From Bacteroidota bacterium (GTDB taxonomy: Bacteria; Bacteroidota; Ignavibacteria; UBA10030; F1-140-MAGs086), in NCBI GenBank assembly GCA_005792205.1, contig SXSO01000041.1, positions 1 through 6,488 of the forward strand: 6,488 nucleotides of DNA. Direction: 5' to 3'. Numbering within the stretch: the first letter of the stretch is position 1; each line of letters starts with the position of its first letter. A model generated the notes under the pieces. That model saw only the letters and a program-made list of their open reading frames with translations. It was not told where the DNA came from and did no database searches. This document shows positions 5,127-6,488 of this stretch, in pieces. The translations under genes were made by a program, and so were the position numbers.

Positions 5127-6488
5127 ATGGAGAAAGAAAAAATTATACTAAACGGAATTGGAGCATCAAGTGGAATTGCAATTGGAAAAACTATTGTGTT
5201 TTCCAAAACTGTTCCTTTTATTGTAGAAAAAAAAACTGAAAATACAGATATTGATATAGAAATATCACGACTTACTTTTGCAATTGAAAAATCTAAAAAA
5301 GAATTAAAAAAAATCCTTGTGCTTGCTGAACCAAAACTTGGTGATAGAGCAAAAATTTTAGAAGCACAAATTATGATTTTAGAAGATAATATTTTACTTC
5401 AAACAATATATTCACGAATAAAATCTGAAATGAAAAATGCAGAATATATTGTGTCAAATGAAATAGAAAAATATAAATCATTAATTCTTACTTCAAACAA
5501 TGATTATATAAGGGAAAGAGCAAACGATATGGATGATTTAAAAAATAGAGTCATCCGAAATCTTCAAGAAGAAAAACTGATTTCTAAACTTGATAAAGAC
5601 AAAATTATTATTTCACACAATTTGACAACTGCTGATGTAATTATATTAAGTAGAAATAATGTGTTAGCATATGTAACTGAAATTGGAGGATTAAATTCAC
5701 ATGCAACACTTTTATCTCGTTCGCTTCAAATACCATTTGTTATTGGAATACAAAATTTACTTCATTATATAGATAATGATACAGAAATAATTGTGGATGG
5801 AAGTGATGGAATTATAATAGTAAATCCAACACAAACAGAAATATTAAAATATCAAGAGAAAGAAAAGTTTTACAAAAAAACAAAAGAAGAACGTCATCAT
5901 CCAACACAAAAAATTACACAAACATCTGATGGAAAAAGAATTGAAATTTCTGCAAATGTAGAATTTGAAGAAGAAATCAATTGTACTATAAATTCTTGTG
6001 CTGAAGGAATTGGTCTTTTCAGAACAGAAAGTTTTTTGATAGATGGAGAACTTCCAAATGAAGAAACACAATTTTTGTTATACAAAAAACTTTCTGAAAA
6101 AATGTTTCCAAACCGTGTTGTGATTAGAATATTTGACATTGGTGGAGATAAACTTGGACCTTATGCAATTGATGAAGAAAATCCATTTTTAGGATGGAGA
6201 GGAATTAGAATTACACTTGATGATATTGAAATTTTTAAGACACAAATCAAAGCAATTTTAAGAGCAAGTGAGAAAAAAAATTTACAAATACTTTTACCAA
6301 TGGTTTCTTGTGTTGATGAAGTTAAGAAAGCAAAAAAAATAATTGAAGAAGTAAAACTAGAATTGGAAAAAAATAAAATTTTATTTGATAAAATAATTCC
6401 AATTGGAATTATGATTGAAGTTCCAAGTGTAGTTTTTACATTGAAAAAATTTTTAAATGAAGTAGATTTTTTAAGTATTGGAACAAAT
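5127..6488 (+). CDS. ptsI: PTS enzyme I (PEP-protein phosphotransferase), first 454 residues
   Basis: This cytoplasmic enzyme autophosphorylates from PEP and passes the phosphate to HPr, encoded just upstream. 454 codons are visible of about 570-590; the frame is open at the window end. Order of domains: GIGASSGIAIGK start (10-21), HPr-binding helical domain (about 40-145), swivelling phosphohistidine domain with GGLNSHATLLSRSLQIP (187-203) carrying active His192, linker helix, then the PEP-binding barrel from about 265. The barrel shows GIGLFRTE (294-301, Arg299), VIRIFDIGGDK (332-342, Arg334), NPFLGWRGIR (352-361), LLPMVS (389-394) and IMIEVPS (428-434, metal ligand Glu431), ending in SIGTN just before the expected Asp. 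The catalytic Cys region is beyond the window. One oddity is Asn190 where most relatives have Thr before Ser-His. There is no GAF domain at the N-terminus, so it is a PtsI-type rather than a PtsP (EI-Ntr) protein. Confidence 0.96.
   Translation, partial: MEKEKIILNGIGASSGIAIGKTIVFSKTVPFIVEKKTENTDIDIEISRLTFAIEKSKKELKKILVLAEPKLGDRAKILEAQIMILEDNILLQTIYSRIKSEMKNAEYIVSNEIEKYKSLILTSNNDYIRERANDMDDLKNRVIRNLQEEKLISKLDKDKIIISHNLTTADVIILSRNNVLAYVTEIGGLNSHATLLSRSLQIPFVIGIQNLLHYIDNDTEIIVDGSDGIIIVNPTQTEILKYQEKEKFYKKTKEERHHPTQKITQTSDGKRIEISANVEFEEEINCTINSCAEGIGLFRTESFLIDGELPNEETQFLLYKKLSEKMFPNRVVIRIFDIGGDKLGPYAIDEENPFLGWRGIRITLDDIEIFKTQIKAILRASEKKNLQILLPMVSCVDEVKKAKKIIEEVKLELEKNKILFDKIIPIGIMIEVPSVVFTLKKFLNEVDFLSIGTN

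Noticed and set aside
4895..5206. A 103-codon minus-strand open frame
   Set aside because: It is antisense to ptsH and the ptsI start, both clearly real; it is a by-product of their codon use.
5844..6139. Two overlapping minus-strand open frames (75 and 80 codons)
   Set aside because: Both are antisense to ptsI in conserved EI sequence; the Phe/Cys/Ser-rich translations are typical shadows.
1..6488. CRISPR array, tRNA/rRNA gene, insertion sequence or defence system
   Set aside because: No spaced direct repeats, cloverleaf, transposase or terminal inverted repeats were seen; nearly all bases belong to the five recognised genes.

Overview
The window is very AT-rich (roughly 70% or more by eye) and densely coding. 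It holds five genes, two of them cut by the window ends. The organism is most likely a member of the Ignavibacteria/Chlorobi side of the Bacteroidota-Chlorobi group. The evidence is a secreted protein ending in a type IX secretion (T9SS) sorting domain with the NYPNPFNP signature typical of that group, Bacteroidota-style promoter matches (TAnnTTTG), no Shine-Dalgarno motif ahead of any start, and a Bacteroidota-type short-chain polyprenyl synthetase. This placement is inferred from protein style; no rRNA gene is present.

Layout. On the minus strand, 1-913 is the first 304 codons of phosphoglycerate kinase (pgk), running off the left edge. A 138-bp divergent intergenic region (914-1051) separates it from four plus-strand genes. 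1052-3874 encodes a 940-residue secreted protein: signal peptide, eight SBBP-like beta-propeller repeats, an SdrD_B/Cna_B-like beta-sandwich, an unrecognised region of about 260 residues, and a C-terminal T9SS sorting domain. 26 bp later, 3901-4854 encodes a trans-isoprenyl diphosphate synthase that appears to start at TTG, inside a perfect 22-bp palindrome. It overlaps by one base with ptsH (HPr, 4854-5123). Three bases further on, ptsI (PTS enzyme I) begins at 5127 and runs off the right edge after 454 codons.

How they fit together. The prenyl synthase, ptsH and ptsI are so tightly spaced that they must be co-transcribed. HPr has both the catalytic His15 and the regulatory Ser46, and enzyme I has its phosphorylated His192, so they form the PEP to EI to HPr phosphorelay. 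No sugar-specific EII gene lies in the window, so whether the relay serves sugar uptake or regulation cannot be told. pgk makes the 3-phosphoglycerate from which PEP is formed, but it is divergently transcribed and is an ordinary housekeeping neighbour. No terminator, RNA gene, mobile element, CRISPR array or tandem DNA repeat was seen. The window looks mainly like ordinary core genome. The points worth a second look are the palindromic TTG start, the unrecognised region of the secreted protein, and the placement of a prenyl synthase in a PTS operon.
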